A DNA stretch of 64,000 nt. It comes from Tridacna crocea (lineage: Eukaryota > Mollusca > Bivalvia > Cardiida > Cardiidae). The stretch covers positions 20,381,501 to 20,445,500 of the forward strand of contig OX031063.1 of NCBI GenBank assembly GCA_943736015.1. Direction: 5' to 3'. Of the stretch, positions 35,852 to 47,760 are shown one piece after another (position 1 is the stretch's first letter; every line of letters starts with the position of its first letter). The notes beneath the pieces are model-generated. The model was not told the origin of the DNA, ran no database searches, and was given only the letters and a program-made list of their open reading frames with translations. Made by a program: the position numbers and the translations under genes.

Positions 35852-36080
35852 TTAACTCATTACCAAACAACAAAATTTTACGTCTGTTCAATTTGAAAGC
35901 ATTTGCAGACGACAAAATAAAAGTGACTGAAAATTTGAAATTCGTTTTGTGAAGGATAGAAAACATAGTGGGAAAAGGAGGAAATGCTGGTTACCAGCAT
36001 TTTCTTCTTTTCCCACAATGTTTTCCAAAGGCTTCTTTCTCAGGGTCGTCAGAAGTAGGGATTGTGTGGTAATAGGTTAA
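35852..36080 (+). mobile_element. P1 palindromic MITE copy, full length
   Basis: TTAACTCATTACC to GGTAATAGGTTAA, with the palindrome GTGGGAAAAGGAGGAAATGC and its inverse. It starts 69 bp after the stop codon of the Mieap-like gene, so it may be in its 3' UTR. AATAAAACC follows near 36150. Confidence 0.9.
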
Positions 36081-36784
36081 GACACCAATTCATTGATACC
36101 GTATGATAATGTTGCATATTTGTGGAAAGCTAACTTATAATTAGGATATAAATAAAACCGATGTTACTGTTTCTCCTGGATTGTAAAACGTTATGTATAT
36201 TTAAAAAAAAAAAAGAACATTTTACTTGAAAACCCAACCGCTTCAACAATGAGACTGAAGGAGCAAAAGTAAAACAGGCATCTGTAGACTTGGGATTCCT
36301 GAAAGTAAGAAATCTGATCTCCAGGCGTGTGAATAGGTACATTTTGATTATTTACATTTATTTCTTCAATTTGAGCATTTGGAGATCGAACATTTTCTCT
36401 TTGATGGTCATATTACCTAGTATAATGCCTGCATTCGGTCTTCTATAGGTATAACAAGCTTTCGTATACAGCAGTTATCTGTACCTATATGTTTGGTCTC
36501 ATGAGATGAAGTCTATTTCATTTTCAAGTTCGAGCTTTCATAAGCTGGTAATAAACATATTTCCCTTTTCGACTGCTTTTTGTACCCTTTCGAAGACAAA
36601 TCCAACAATGGTGATATTTTTGACTTGTTGTCTTGAAAGGATTTCAGCATGAGCTAGTATAAATTTTATTACCCATTAGAGACCCTCTGATGCATCCAAC
36701 AAATTTTTAGTGCTACTCTTTCAAACCCCGTCGAGTTTCTTTTCAACCCTTCGGCTGCTGATCACGACTCACTGACCTTCTGCA

Positions 36785-36844
36785 GACAGTGTAGATCAGG
36801 ATCAGACTTCACATAAAATGCAGTCTGATCTTGGATCTACACTG
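36785..36844. repeat. P3 palindrome
   Basis: GTGTAGATCAGGATCAGACT, short spacer, then AGTCTGATCTTGGATCTACAC. It is preceded by GACTCACTGACC, as in other P3 copies. Confidence 0.8.
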
Positions 36845-36915
36845 AACGATAAGGAGATATTTTTCTTAAAAAAATACATCTTATGAGTTTCTACTATCGT
36901 CTTGAAAAGTTTCAT

Positions 36916-37142
36916 TTAACTCTTTACCAAACGACAAAATTTTAGACTGGTCTAAATTGAAAGCATTTGCAGATTACAAAATAAACTTAACTCAAATTGA
37001 AATTTGTTTCCAGCAGGGTAGAAAACATTGTGGGAGAAGGAGAAAATGCTGGTTACCATCATTTCTCTTTTTACCACAATGTTTTCAAAAGGCTTCTATC
37101 TCAGGGTCGTAAAAGCCATAGATTGTTTGGTAAAAGGTTTAA
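36916..37142 (+). mobile_element. P1 palindromic MITE copy, full length
   Basis: TTAACTCTTTACCAAACG to GGTAAAAGGTTTAA, with TTAA at both ends. Centre GTGGGAGAAGGAGAAAATGC with a slightly mutated right arm. Confidence 0.9.
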
Positions 37143-37213
37143 TTATTCAGCGGGAAAAGGTTTAACATCTTAAGCAAACAAGAAGGGGGAAGGTTAAAAG
37201 ATGAGGCAAAATG

Positions 37214-37300
37214 TTACATTAGCAATAATGAAAATATAAAACTGACACACTCGTCGTCTGCAAATGCTTTCAGTATGAACGGGTATAAATTTGGTAGACT
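37214..37300 (-). repeat. P1 end fragment
   Basis: GTCGTCTGCAAATGCTTTCAGTATGAACGGG, as in the P1 terminal tract in reverse orientation, without the palindrome. Confidence 0.5.
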
Positions 37301-37479
37301 GCATCCTAATGATTCTACCAAAATTATTCTGTTACTGTTACATACCTCGTCGAGATTCTTCTTTTGATCATAATAAACAAGTAAGAAGGGGAAAGCTTTT
37401 AGATAAGGCAATATGTTTTATTAGCGAAAATCAAATGTAAAATTAATACACTTGAGCCATGCGCTATGAAAAAGGAGGT

Positions 37480-37707
37480 TTAACTCTTTACCAAACGACA
37501 AAATTTTAGACTGGTCCAAATTGAAAGCACATGCAGACGGCAAAATAAGCATGACTCAAAAATTGAAATTTTTTCCATAGGGATAGAAAACATTGTGGGA
37601 AGAGGAGAAAATGCTGGTTACCAGCATTTTCTCCTTTTCCCACAATGTTTTCAAAAGGCTTCTATCTCAGGGTCGTAAAAAGCAGGGATTGTTTGGGAAA
37701 GGTCTAA
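37480..37707 (+). mobile_element. P1 palindromic MITE copy, full length
   Basis: TTAACTCTTTACCAAACG to GGGAAAGGTCTAA. The palindrome is near-perfect. It is inserted just after a P4 start (GAGCCATGCGCTATGAAAAA, 37450-37470). A P4 right half resumes at 37708-37910 (GTATCGACCAATGTCAGCCTGCGCAG), so the MITE may have landed inside a P4 copy. Confidence 0.88.
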
Positions 37708-38760
37708 AGCATATGCAGAAAGTATCGACCAATGTCAGCCTGCGCAGTCCGTGCAGGATGGCATGGTTCTATATTGTTTTCCTATTTGCAAATTCTTCTG
37801 AATAATGAAGAATCATTCTTCTTCATGACTCGGTCGGTTGTTATACAAAATCGGTTTCTATGGATCCATAGTCATGTGATCACATAGATGCATTATACCC
37901 TTTTTCGCCAAAGCGCCTCTCTCTTAATCAGTATATATTAATTTAATATAATGTTCATCGTACATAAAACCCATTGCATAAACAATAAACAGCCTATGTA
38001 TTGTATACTTAGAAAACCAAGTATATGTCAAAGAAAAATTAAATGCGAAGTAAAAAAAAAAAGATTTTATATTGTAAAAGTGCGAAATTCTATAAGAGTT
38101 TTTTTTTTTTTTTTAATCAATGTTAAGCGTTAAGGACTTCTAAACACACGTATAATGCTAATTAAAATGACAGCTTCGTGAATCACTATAATGTAAACAT
38201 TATGGTAATGTAAGTTTAGTTCTGCGTTTCGCTTTAGGCCTGTAGTATTGGACCTAGCCTGTAATAACGATAGAACATTGACGTATTGGCCCGTTTTGAC
38301 ACACTGGAACCTACTCATTATTTTGCCCGTCAAAAAATCGTCTTCACAATCATTCTACATGCTTTACTAAATTTGCACAGTTATGCGAAATGTCTGGAAA
38401 TTTATTAGTAGTTATTGGTTTATAAACTTCACGCTGGTAGAACTGATTAAAAAAAGTCCCGATCGCTAAAAATTCAAATAACTTCTGCACTGAAATCAAA
38501 AGGCTATACCCTTGGCATATCCACAACCAATAGTATCAAAGTATTGGATAAATAGGGCTATATGTCCCTTAAATTGTTTACCGATTGGTCAATAGCTTAG
38601 TTGATCGACAATAGCAATGCCAGAATCACTTTGTAATACAGGAGCTTTTTGTAATAAACTTTAAAATTTATTACAAAAGCCGTTTTATTACAAAAAGTCG
38701 TTTTACTCTAAAGGTTGGTAAAACTGGGTAATCCAACAGCTATGAGTATCCATTAGGTAC
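37708..38760. other. P4 right half and gene-free AT-rich stretch
   Basis: 37708-37910 is P4. The rest holds an imperfect palindrome at about 38640-38700 built on TTTTGTAATAAA and its inverse. TTTATT tracts on the plus strand (AATAAA on the minus) near 38660 and 38683 could serve as polyadenylation signals for the methyltransferase gene. Confidence 0.5.
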
Positions 38761-41700
38761 TTATGACTTCGAAACTTCTATCTTTTTTTCTTCTTTTTTC
38801 TCTTCATATATTCCCTTTTTGACACGAAATCTGAACACTAAACCCGCCCTGTTGAACGCATAGTTTGACACTTCACGCTTGTCCAGCATTTTCCACTTAT
38901 TGTCTTGTTCAAGTTTGTACATCAGTGGTTCTAAACGATCCATATATTCAGCCACATATTTAAGGTATTCTTTTCTCATTAAGATGACAACAAATCCTCC
39001 TGGAAAAAAATAATAGTAATTTTTAAAAAATGGGCCATGCTCTTGCAAAAAAGGATTCTAGTTTATTTTTTGTTTTCCGGTAGGATATCGAGAAATAGCA
39101 GTGAAAATATTTTTCTATTTTACACTGGTACCACCAGTGAAAATACCGATTTTCATGTTCTTGTTGCCTAGTTTAATTGCGCGTGCCTCACAACCAGATG
39201 GAAATATGACGTCATTTACCTTACATTTCTCGCGCTTGACCTAATATTGTAATGCGTTGCTATGTGGGAGGGGTACGCCACGGGGAATAACGGAAAAGAA
39301 CTGTACTGGATTTTGATAAAGCTCCTCTCAGAAAGGGTTAAAAGCATGAAATAAGTAAAATATTTGTTTTTTTTTTTTTCGGTAAAAGATCGGAACTTAT
39401 TTCATCTCGTGAACGCCATCGGTAATATTTTCCACGAGTGGCTGAGTCACTCGTGAAAATATTACCGATGGTGTCCACTCGATGAAAAATTTCGATCTTT
39501 CACCAAAAAAACCAAAAATCCTCTATGTATCTATAAGGCACATTATACCATGCAAGTTATCACATGTTCATGGATCTATAAAGTCGATTTTGACCAACAA
39601 CCGGCTGTATCCCAAACTAAAATACTTGTTTGACAATCAGAATATTTATTCACGGCAAAAAATCTCGACATAGGTCAGACTGCGTGGACTGCGCAGTCTG
39701 ATTTGGTTAGATATATTTTTCCCTTTTCAAAGAGCATGGAACATATAAGATTATAGGTGCAAAGTAGTTGACACTTTAACTGCCCAACGATTTCCAAATA
39801 TTGTAATATCAAATGTCTTTGCCCCGGACAGTAATGCTGTATTGCGCAGTGTAGATCATGATCAGACTCAATGTCTGTGGAGTCTGATTTTGATCGACTC
39901 TGCCTGAAAACACTCCTTCAGTCGCGTTCTACAGCCAGTAAGATCAAAGCAAACCTGCAACATTTGTGTAATGTCTCTCTACTTTTAGCCGCAAATTGGA
40001 ACTGCATTACCATCGAAAAAAAATCCGTACAGAAAAGTAGATCTATCACACAATTTGAAGATGTGATAAAGTAAAAACTCAATAACCTAATAAAATAAAA
40101 TAAACGAATAAAAAACTTTGTAAATGGCAGTCAAAAGAAAATATCCAAAATATATCAAATTCAATTCTGTATTTTACCAGAGTGTGAATCTTAAGACCAG
40201 CCACTCGCGGAGGAAACGTGACCACTTTTTTGTACATTTATTTTTCTTGACACACGTTACCATGTGATTTCTATTCATTCCTTTGAACGTATTGACTTAC
40301 TAATAATTTTCTCTTTATTTCTTTCTACAAAATTAAATGTCTATAACTAAAAGTTTTTTGACATACCTGGTTTTACAACTCTTATCATTTCATATAAACC
40401 AGCACAAGGTATGTGCCCTTCACCCATCCCACCAGATATAACTACACAATCGTACACGCCTGAAACAAAGCAATTCAAGATAAATCTTTAAGTTATCTCG
40501 TAGTTTCTACGGTTAAGGAAGTATCAACATAAAGGGAAATCAATATATGAATAGTCTACAATAAATCATAATTGTACACTATAGTTAAAGTATTGTAGAC
40601 ATCTACGTATTGAGAATAATCTCTACGGACCAATGTACTGCCCAACCAAATTCCATCAGTAAAGCACTAAACTCTTACTTTTTCAAAAAGTGGAAAAAAA
40701 TATTGACAGATTGTAACTATCAGACTTACTGTCTTCGAATGGCAGCTGTTTATCATTGCAAAAGGCTGTGATTAAATTCCGGTAAAGTTTCTTTTTGCGG
40801 CATAATTTTAACATGCCAATGGATGGGTCGACACCGTCTATTGTTTTAAAGCCAAAATGATTGAGCTGAAATCAAAAAGATAATACATCTTAAGGTCTAT
40901 CAGCAACGTTTTTGCCTTTTCCTCGACTAAAACATGAATGTCCTGGGCGGAAAGATCAGGATCACAAGGCACAGAGATAATAAAAATTAATAACCGAGAG
41001 ATGAACACAAAATAGTGAAATGGAACTGTCCCAGAAGGCGAACTAGATACGCGCATCAATTGGTTTGGAGCAGGTTACAATTGTTCAAACTCTTTCTTGG
41101 TTTGTGTTGAAATGTACACAATGTTACATGATGACGTATGGGCAAACAAACAAACAAACAAATTTCTGCACATGCTATCAGTATGAATCGGTACAAATAA
41201 TTTTTAGTTGATAAAGAGTTGATTTGTATTTCGTCAAAGTTCAAGGCCAGACACAGCTTCATGGCCAACCTACACGTGTCGCAATAGTAGGTCCTGCAAG
41301 GCAATAATTTATTGCTATCATTCTCATAAAGTTTGATTAAAATCGCAATGGGTTTATGGAAGGAGGTCGGACTACAAGGCTATAGTAAATGAAGTTGAAA
41401 TTGGCCGATCAATTAACCTACAAAGAGAGTGGTCGATTGGTTGGTGCCAGCATACCATCGAACACTTTGTTTACGTGGACAGGAATATTGACCACGAAAT
41501 CGTAAAGAAGGAGTAAAATTGTTACGATAATTAAACGGTTCTGCTCCAATTCTTAAAAATACAAGTCGTGTTTCAGTAAGATTGTCCGCAATAATCTTTT
41601 CCGAAACAAATCAAATCGTAAAAACAATTGTCGTAAAAAAGGATATTGTAATAGCATCGATTGGGGGAATTTTAATGGTTGAACAATAAAAGTACTATTA

Positions 41701-43298
41701 TTAAGTATGGCAACCGAATCTTTCGGTGCTTCTAGCTGACATTTTTTTTTTTCGAAAACTGAGTACGAGGAATGCTCAGTCTAATCTTTGACCTAAACTG
41801 TTCGATATTTTGAAGAGGAATTCAAGTATAAAGTCCCTTGAACTTGCGGTGCCAAGGTCGTCTGTTTTATTTCAGCAATGCTCTGTGAAAAAGGGAATTG
41901 ACACATTTGCAAATAATATCGATTCCGATCTGCCTGTGCAGTTTGCACAGGCTGACCTAGGTCGAGGGTGTTTCAATTTGGTAAATTTTCTTCAAGTCGA
42001 AGGACCATTCTAAACCCATCCACCCCCAAGATTAAGCCACTTGTTAAACAAAATGGATTTCATATATTCATAATTATGTGATGTGTATTTGCTTGGCAGA
42101 CTATCATAGAGATGCATAAAAACCTCTTTTGCCAGCGCATGACACCTTTGAATTAAGAAATTCACATGCATGAACATCCACTTATCGGATTACAGAAATA
42201 TATGACCTTAGTTGAAGCGACGATATGTATCCTTGTGCATCAACCAAGGATTGAAAACAAAGTATTAAATTCATTACTTACTTCTTCTCCCACAAGGCCT
42301 GTACCACATGCAATATCGAGCACTTTTACTTTCTCCCGTTTGTCGGGATAGCAATCAGCTAGTTCGTCTGCAGCTATCGAAGGACCATTATAGATACCCG
42401 GATGTAAATCCTGCAAGACAGTATAAAACGTTTTAACTATTTAGCAAACGACAAAATTTTCGACTCGTCCAAATTAAAATAATTTGCTGATGACAAAATA
42501 AATGTGATTCAAAAATTGAAACTTGATCTTAGAAGAGTAAAAAACATTGTGGGAAAAGGAAAAAATGTTTTCAGAGTGCGTCTTCCTCTCGGTAGTAAAA
42601 ACCAGGGATTGTTTGGTAAAGGGTTAATTCTTTCAAGATGTGGTAGGGAGCCTAGAAGCATAGAAAAGTTGCGATATTTTGAATAGTTTATAATTAATTA
42701 CATAGCTTTTTTTCCCACTAACTTTTTAACCCTTAGGCTACTAGGCTCGACTCATTGACATCTTGTGGACAGTGTAGATCAAGATCACAGAATATGCTGT
42801 CTGATCTTGGATCAATATTATCCGATTAGGATATATAATTCCCCAAAATATAACTTGGAAATAGCAATATCTGGGTTTACACCATCGAATCAAAAAAATT
42901 ATTAGCGGGTAACACTGAAGAAAATTTTTTGCGACTGCTACCAATACCACTAATTTAGAAAGTCACAATAGTTATGATAAAAACAATAATAACATCAGCA
43001 ATAGTATGAAGCAGTATTTCTGGTTGATACATTACACAATCAGAATCTCCATTTTTTCCCTAAAATGAATAAATAAAGTCTTCAATTATTAATGCATTTA
43101 TCAATTACTACTCACCTGTTCATATTTTTGATTGTCCGCCCATTTGGTGTAATAATTTGCCACGTCCTCCGGAGTCATACCTTTGCGATGTGCGCCATAG
43201 TTGGCCATGTATTTTGCCATGAACTCTCTCGTCTTTTTCTGTTCTAATTCATCATTTTCATCACCGGTCTTCATCCTGGTAGAAACATTAAATGGCAT
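38761..43298 (-). CDS. METTL27-like SAM-dependent methyltransferase, five exons
   Basis: Exons: 43298-43116, 42410-42282, 40865-40730, 40459-40367 and 38999-38761. All have GT-AG borders, matched phases (0, 0, 1, 1) and sum to 780 nt (259 aa). Residues ~45-60 (TPEDVANYYTKWADNQKYEQ) and LHPGIYNGPSIAADEL match the family's N-terminal signature. Motif I VLDIACGTGLVGEE (residues ~91-104) is the glycine-rich SAM site, and IDGVDPSIGML is the post-I acidic strand. YDCVVISGGMGEGHIP and VVKPGG precede the motif IV-VI strands. The C-terminus is Lys/Glu-rich. Length is close to human METTL27 (WBSCR27, from memory ~245 aa), whose substrate is not settled; a soluble methyltransferase is the safe call. The introns hold P4, P3 and foldback elements. 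A downstream in-frame acceptor at the ATG of residue 9 leaves room for alternative 5' exons (45724-45836). Confidence 0.85.
39380..39505. repeat. 126-bp foldback element
   Basis: GGTAAAAGATCGGAA...CCATCGGTAATATTTTC and its inverse around GAGTGGCTGAGTCACTC. An almost full-length palindrome in the last intron of the methyltransferase gene. Partial related tracts occur near 39060-39130. Confidence 0.8.
39780..40366. other. Intron with P3 palindrome
   Basis: 39847-39900 is a P3 palindrome (GTGTAGATCATGATCAGACT / AGTCTGATTTTGATCGAC). The remainder is AT-rich with nothing recognised. A P4 right end precedes it at about 39600-39730. Confidence 0.5.
40866..42281. other. Large intron with a P4 repeat
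   Basis: 41875-42140 is a plus-oriented P4 copy (GCTCTGTGAAAAAGGGA, CTGTGCAGTTTGCACAGGC, GGACCATTCTAAACC). The rest of the intron, including an AAAC run near 41145, shows no gene. Confidence 0.6.
42433..42627 (+). mobile_element. P1 MITE copy lacking the right palindrome arm
   Basis: TTAACTATTTAGCAAACG to GGTAAAGGGTTAA, with TTAA at both ends. It has CATTGTGGGAAAAGGAAAAAATG and then jumps directly to TTTTCAGAGTGCG: the inverted right arm is deleted, leaving ~195 bp. It lies in intron 1 of the methyltransferase gene. Confidence 0.88.
42726..42830. repeat. P3 element with TTAA-type end
   Basis: TTAACCCTTAGGCTACTAGG, then GACTCATTGACATC, then the imperfect palindrome GTGTAGATCAAGATCA / TGATCTTGGATCA. 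The CCCTTAGGCT end pairs with the AAGGGTT ends of other P3 copies. Confidence 0.7.
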
Positions 43299-43830
43299 CT
43301 TTCATTTAATCCATTTCCATCAGAGTTTTTGTTAGATAAATGAATATCCGTAATCAGTTGTCCAAGGCAAAGAAGGGGTACATTTTAGGACTAAGAAGAA
43401 CTGGATGAGATTGCTTTGTTTCAGATGCAATGTACTTTGGTCTACCTGTACATTTATAAAGATCATAATTTTCAATTGGAAAATTTGCTCTCCTGTGAAA
43501 TTTAGGAACTTTTTAGGAATTTAGATTCTGTACTCAGATATACATAAGTTTGAATTTGAAATACAGACGAAATTTGTATTTGAAATGAAATTTAATTTAG
43601 CAAATCTAGAATAGAAAATGTAAAGCGAGCCTTCGGCGAGCTCATTGCTTTTGTTTTTTGTTTTGGAAGAGTTAACTGTCATTCTGACCAAAAGCAGCGA
43701 ATGTCAGATTCTTTTTCATGTAATGTGTTAATCTAAAAAAATTATGGTTCATGATTTTTCAGCACGTTCATTTATACTGATGTTTACATGAAGCTTAATT
43801 GCTTCTTTGACAAGAGAGAGGGCACATAAC
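43299..43830. promoter_or_regulatory. Upstream region of the methyltransferase gene
   Basis: No TATA-like motif is placed with confidence. If the candidate 5' exons at 45.8 kb are real, this is intron rather than promoter. Confidence 0.25.
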
Positions 43831-44055
43831 TATTATGTGGATAGGATATACAGTAACCTGCTTTCAGAATATTCTAGAAACACGAGGAACATCATTTATT
43901 GGTTTTTCTATTAGAGTTATTTTAAGAAACAGGTTGTTAGTAAACAAGCTGTTTACCAATCCATGATGGCATCTTTCTAGAAAAGACTAATCTAGAATTT
44001 TCCAGGCTGATATCAATTGGAGAGACTTATTTGGTGATTTTGAACTTGGACATGA
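43831..44055 (+). mobile_element. Solo LTR remnant of the Ty3-type element
   Basis: TATTATGTGGATAGGATATAC through TTCAGAATATTCTAGAAACA, GGTTGTTAGTA and AGACTAATCTAGAATTT matches the LTRs at 54140 and 59909. Its right third diverges. No internal coding DNA adjoins it, so it is a solo LTR or fragment. Confidence 0.8.
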
Positions 44056-44849
44056 ACTTACACAGTCTTGGTCTATACAGTCCACAACGACAGGCAGGGT
44101 TGTCAAGAGTACCAATTTATTTCAAAGCTTTTAAAAATCAAAAGATTTTTGCCTCAGAATTCTGTGTATAATTAATCAGATGCGTAGGTTGGCTTAATTT
44201 AATTATAACGCTATCTTTACAAAGACGTCGACTGTAGCCCGTACTTAAATACGAGAAAGCAATGGTTTTTAGAACAGCTTAGATCATTAATGATATAGAC
44301 TGCACAATATATGCAATTGAACTTTGAATTTCTGACATTTTGTAAGATGCTCCGACAATGTCTTTGATTCTTAACGTAATTGATTTAGTCTTTCCGACGA
44401 AAAAGAAAGGTCAGTGTTTTAAAAGTGCTAAGGTAGAATAAATTTTCATGCTAGACACTAAACACAATAAAGCAATTATATTTATTGACTTTGCATTCTG
44501 TAAAAGAATCTCCAGACAGATGGCACAATAAATACGTCTTTATGTTTCAAAATCAATTATTGCATGTTCCTAATGTCTGTCTGCATGTCCAAGTCTACCT
44601 TCGTTACTTCTTAGGAGTGCCTTAGCCGTGTTCTGTTCGTATTGTTCGAACCCGAAGCCAGGGTATATTACCTTCAGAAAAAATGTAACGCCGATGTATA
44701 AAAGGCATGTACATCAATTGGAACATTCCGTGAAATGCTACTTTTACATATATATCTCCTAAGTTGCTTCTGCAGACAGTGTGATCGAAACGCCGGTATG
44801 AGGCTAATAGATTTTTTTATGAGACAGTCATATCAAATTCTTCGAAGAT

Positions 44850-45150
44850 TCGACCCACCTGCTATGACGCATTACTCATCCCATATACATGGGAAAAGTA
44901 GGGCTTATATCGAAGCTATTACCCAAGCCTGTACGGGGCTGTTTTTTTATAAATGGTCGGTGCATATTTCTCATGCTTGCTGATCATAGCTTAAGTAATC
45001 GCACCGGGTAACGTTTTATTAAGTAAACGTTAATTTTATTTCGAAATTCAAAGTAATGGTTGTCGTTTTGAAAAGTAGTCCGGTTCTGTAACGAAAATAC
45101 TCATATCAGATAAATGTGTATTTGTAGAATGCCATATAGCGGAAAAAACG
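44850..45150 (+). repeat. ~300-bp dispersed repeat, copy 2 of 2
   Basis: Matches 31740-32035 in the same orientation at roughly 75-80 percent by eye. No ends or coding content identified. Confidence 0.72.
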
Positions 45151-45281
45151 GGTTCTGGTCTCAGCCAGTCAGATGACTTTTTCATGGAATTTAGAATCAA
45201 AACGGTACCAATAACTGTTAGTGAATAGGAACCACGGTCCATATTCACCAACCATTCACCTCATTGTTCTAGTCCTGAGTT

Positions 45282-45512
45282 TTAACCCTTTACTCCATAT
45301 ATACTCATTTCTACGCATTGTTTGTAGAAGCCTTTTGGAAAATATTATGGCAAAAGGTGAAATTGCTCGTGACGAGCAATTTCACCTTTTGCCACAATGT
45401 TTTCTCTGCTATCAAAAGGTGTCATAATACACATAAGAAATGGCTTCATCCTTGCTATTGTTTAGGGTCAATTAGAGATACCATAGAAATGCCTTATGGG
45501 GTAAAGGGTTAA
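45282..45512 (+). mobile_element. P2 palindromic MITE copy 1
   Basis: TTAACCCTTTACTCC to GGGGTAAAGGGTTAA with TTAA at both ends. The centre is a palindrome GGTGAAATTGCTCG-TGA-CGAGCAATTTCACC, different from P1 although the ends are alike. Its sister copy at 48241-48458 is in reverse orientation. Confidence 0.9.
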
Positions 45513-45723
45513 GACAAGTTACCTGATTAGCTTGAAATGAACATCTGAGCCAGACATATGATTTGTCTAAGAATTTGAAATTTGAACAACAACATTAATA
45601 ATTGTTGTTCTTAACCAGTCTATACCGTTTCTTGCATCGAGACGCGAGGCCATTCAACCAAATGACTATTGCAATTATGAAAGAACGACTTATCAGCGCG
45701 TTAAGTATTAAACAATTTCTTAC

Positions 45724-45836
45724 CCTTTATAGTAGCAACTATTATAACAAAACCAGTGAGTCTTCTCTTTTTTCTTCGGTATATCCTTCATGTCCGCGGC
45801 CATACCACTGTACTCCGGTTTAACCATGGGGACGAA
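45724..45836 (-). CDS. Candidate exon, possible alternative 5' exon of the methyltransferase gene
   Basis: The minus-strand acceptor TATTCTACAG is followed by TTCGTCCCCATGG, a strong start-codon context, then 35 open codons beginning MVKPEYSGMAADMKDIPKKK and a donor GG|GTAAGA (phase 2). The phase fits an acceptor TTTCTACCAG|G that sits at residue 9 of the methyltransferase first exon. A transcript could therefore give a methyltransferase with a different N-terminus. Alternatively it is an exon of an unknown minus-strand gene. No domain recognised. Confidence 0.4.
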
Positions 45837-46245
45837 CTGTAGAATACAAAGTGAACATCACAATTGATACTGGTAGATATGTTTAGTCTCTCTCTGTATA
45901 AATACTACCATGTTTTATGGAGCTATTTTATCTATAGGAATCTTATTATTGTAAATGTAATAGTTCACAAAACGGTTTCACTGGGGGTAAGGCTAAAAGA
46001 ATAATATCAAATATCCATAAAGCGGCTTAATGAGTAGACTGATTTCAATTTTCTTATGAAGTTTTATATCACACCTCCTCAAGTGATGACAATTAAACAG
46101 GTTAAAAGGTATCTTATAACGTAATTTTGTTACAAGTTAGCCAAAGGAGTGAGGGAAGATACGTATCAGAAATTTTAGATGAGGCAAGAGCTAAAGCTAA
46201 TGGCAAGAAGAGGTTATCAGGGATTGAGAGGGATCAGATCAGGTA

Positions 46246-46474
46246 TTAACCCATTACCACACAATTCCTACTTTTGACACCCCTGAGAAAGAAGCCTTTT
46301 GCAAACACTGTAGGAAAAGGAGAAAATGCTGGTAACCAGCATTTTTTTCCTTTTCCCACAGTGTTTTCTATCCTTCCCAGAACAAATTTCAATTTTTCAG
46401 TCACCTTTATTTTGTCGTCTGCAAAGCTTTCAATTTGAACCAGTCTAAAATTTTGTCGTGTGGTTATGAGTTAA
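46246..46474 (-). mobile_element. P1 palindromic MITE copy, full length
   Basis: TTAACCCATTACCAC to GTGGTTATGAGTTAA, reverse orientation, palindrome GGAGAAAATGCTGGTAACC with a T-run expanded in the right arm (CATTTTTTTCC). Confidence 0.9.
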
Positions 46475-46833
46475 ACGGTAATAATCCTTTTCCTTATCAA
46501 TAGTAAAAATCAGCGAATTAACCATCATTCATGATCTATCTAATTTGGTATAGATGAATAATAAAGAGTCTTTGCATCAGTAGATGAGTGAGAAGAATGG
46601 AATAAGATCAGCATGCAAATACGTAAAAGCCGCAGGGCACGGTGTGCCCTCTTGGCAAAGGACCTCAGAGGTCGAGATTGCAAGAAAATGTTTAAATATT
46701 AATGACTATAGCGTCAGAGAGACAAGGTCAAGCTCCGGGTACCCAACGGTCGCATAGAGAAACACTTTTAGATGGTAAATGTCACCTTTTATTTCATACC
46801 TATGTTAGTTTGAAACCGCATGATCCTACGCAC

Positions 46834-46961
46834 CTGTCGAAAACTCCCTAGAATCGGATCAAGATTCATTTTACACTCAAACATCCTCTCTGTCCCATAA
46901 GTGAGAGAATGAGCGACGTATTTGTTGTCATGAATTGCTACGTAAAAAGACCTAGATTTAC
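46834..46961 (-). CDS. Weak candidate exon
   Basis: The minus-strand frame reads KSRSFYVAIHDNKYVAHS and on to DPILGSFRQ, with a good donor CAG|GTGCGT and an acceptor ACCAG. Its phase-0 end fits the phase-0 acceptor at 45836, so both could belong to one transcript. Domain unknown; it may be chance. Confidence 0.25.
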
Positions 46962-47760
46962 CTGGTAAACTCTTGATTACCCGTTTTTTTAATGAATAAT
47001 TAATTGCAGACCCGATGAACTTTGATAAACTCGCCATAGCATTTAAAATACGCAATATCTGTTTGGTTGTCCTCTGCTTTTTGCTTTGTTTTGCTCTGTC
47101 CTTTCCTTCTCAAATTGTTTTAAAATCAGACCCTGTACATATCGACGAAAACTTTGACCTTTTTTGAACAAAACAATTTTAGAGGCCAGAAATAGACCGA
47201 AATTCAACAAAGGTACAAAGTAGCTTTTGTCTAATATCTTCACATCATTATGGGCGTTGTATATCCGAAAAAACACTGCGTTTTTTACGGCTTACTGTTG
47301 ATCTACATTGACCACGAACTTGGACAACAAGTTTCAATGACTGAATTTTCTTAGCAATTTTTTGAATCCATAGTCACCAGCAATATCATTTGGTAAATCT
47401 GACCACTGGGTTTTGAAGCTCTTTTAGTCTGTCTAAGAACACCAAAATGTCACTGCTCGATCATCAGACACCGTTGCTAAAATAGCGCATTTGTGCGCCT
47501 CTTTTTCACGTATAGTAACTTAAAGTGCGCAATGAAATAGGAGAAAACTTGACACCCCTTTGAAAGAGAGTGTTTAAGCGAAAATAGCCAAAAACAACCC
47601 GGTATTCGTTCCTTAACATCCTGTAGTTTTAAACGAATTTTCAAAATCAAACATTGGTGCTGATCTCATGAGTTTGTTAGAAATATATCCGAGTCCATCT
47701 GCATCGAGGACTGTTTTGCTATCTTTTCCCGTTTTCCCTTAAATATTCTGTTTCAGATAT

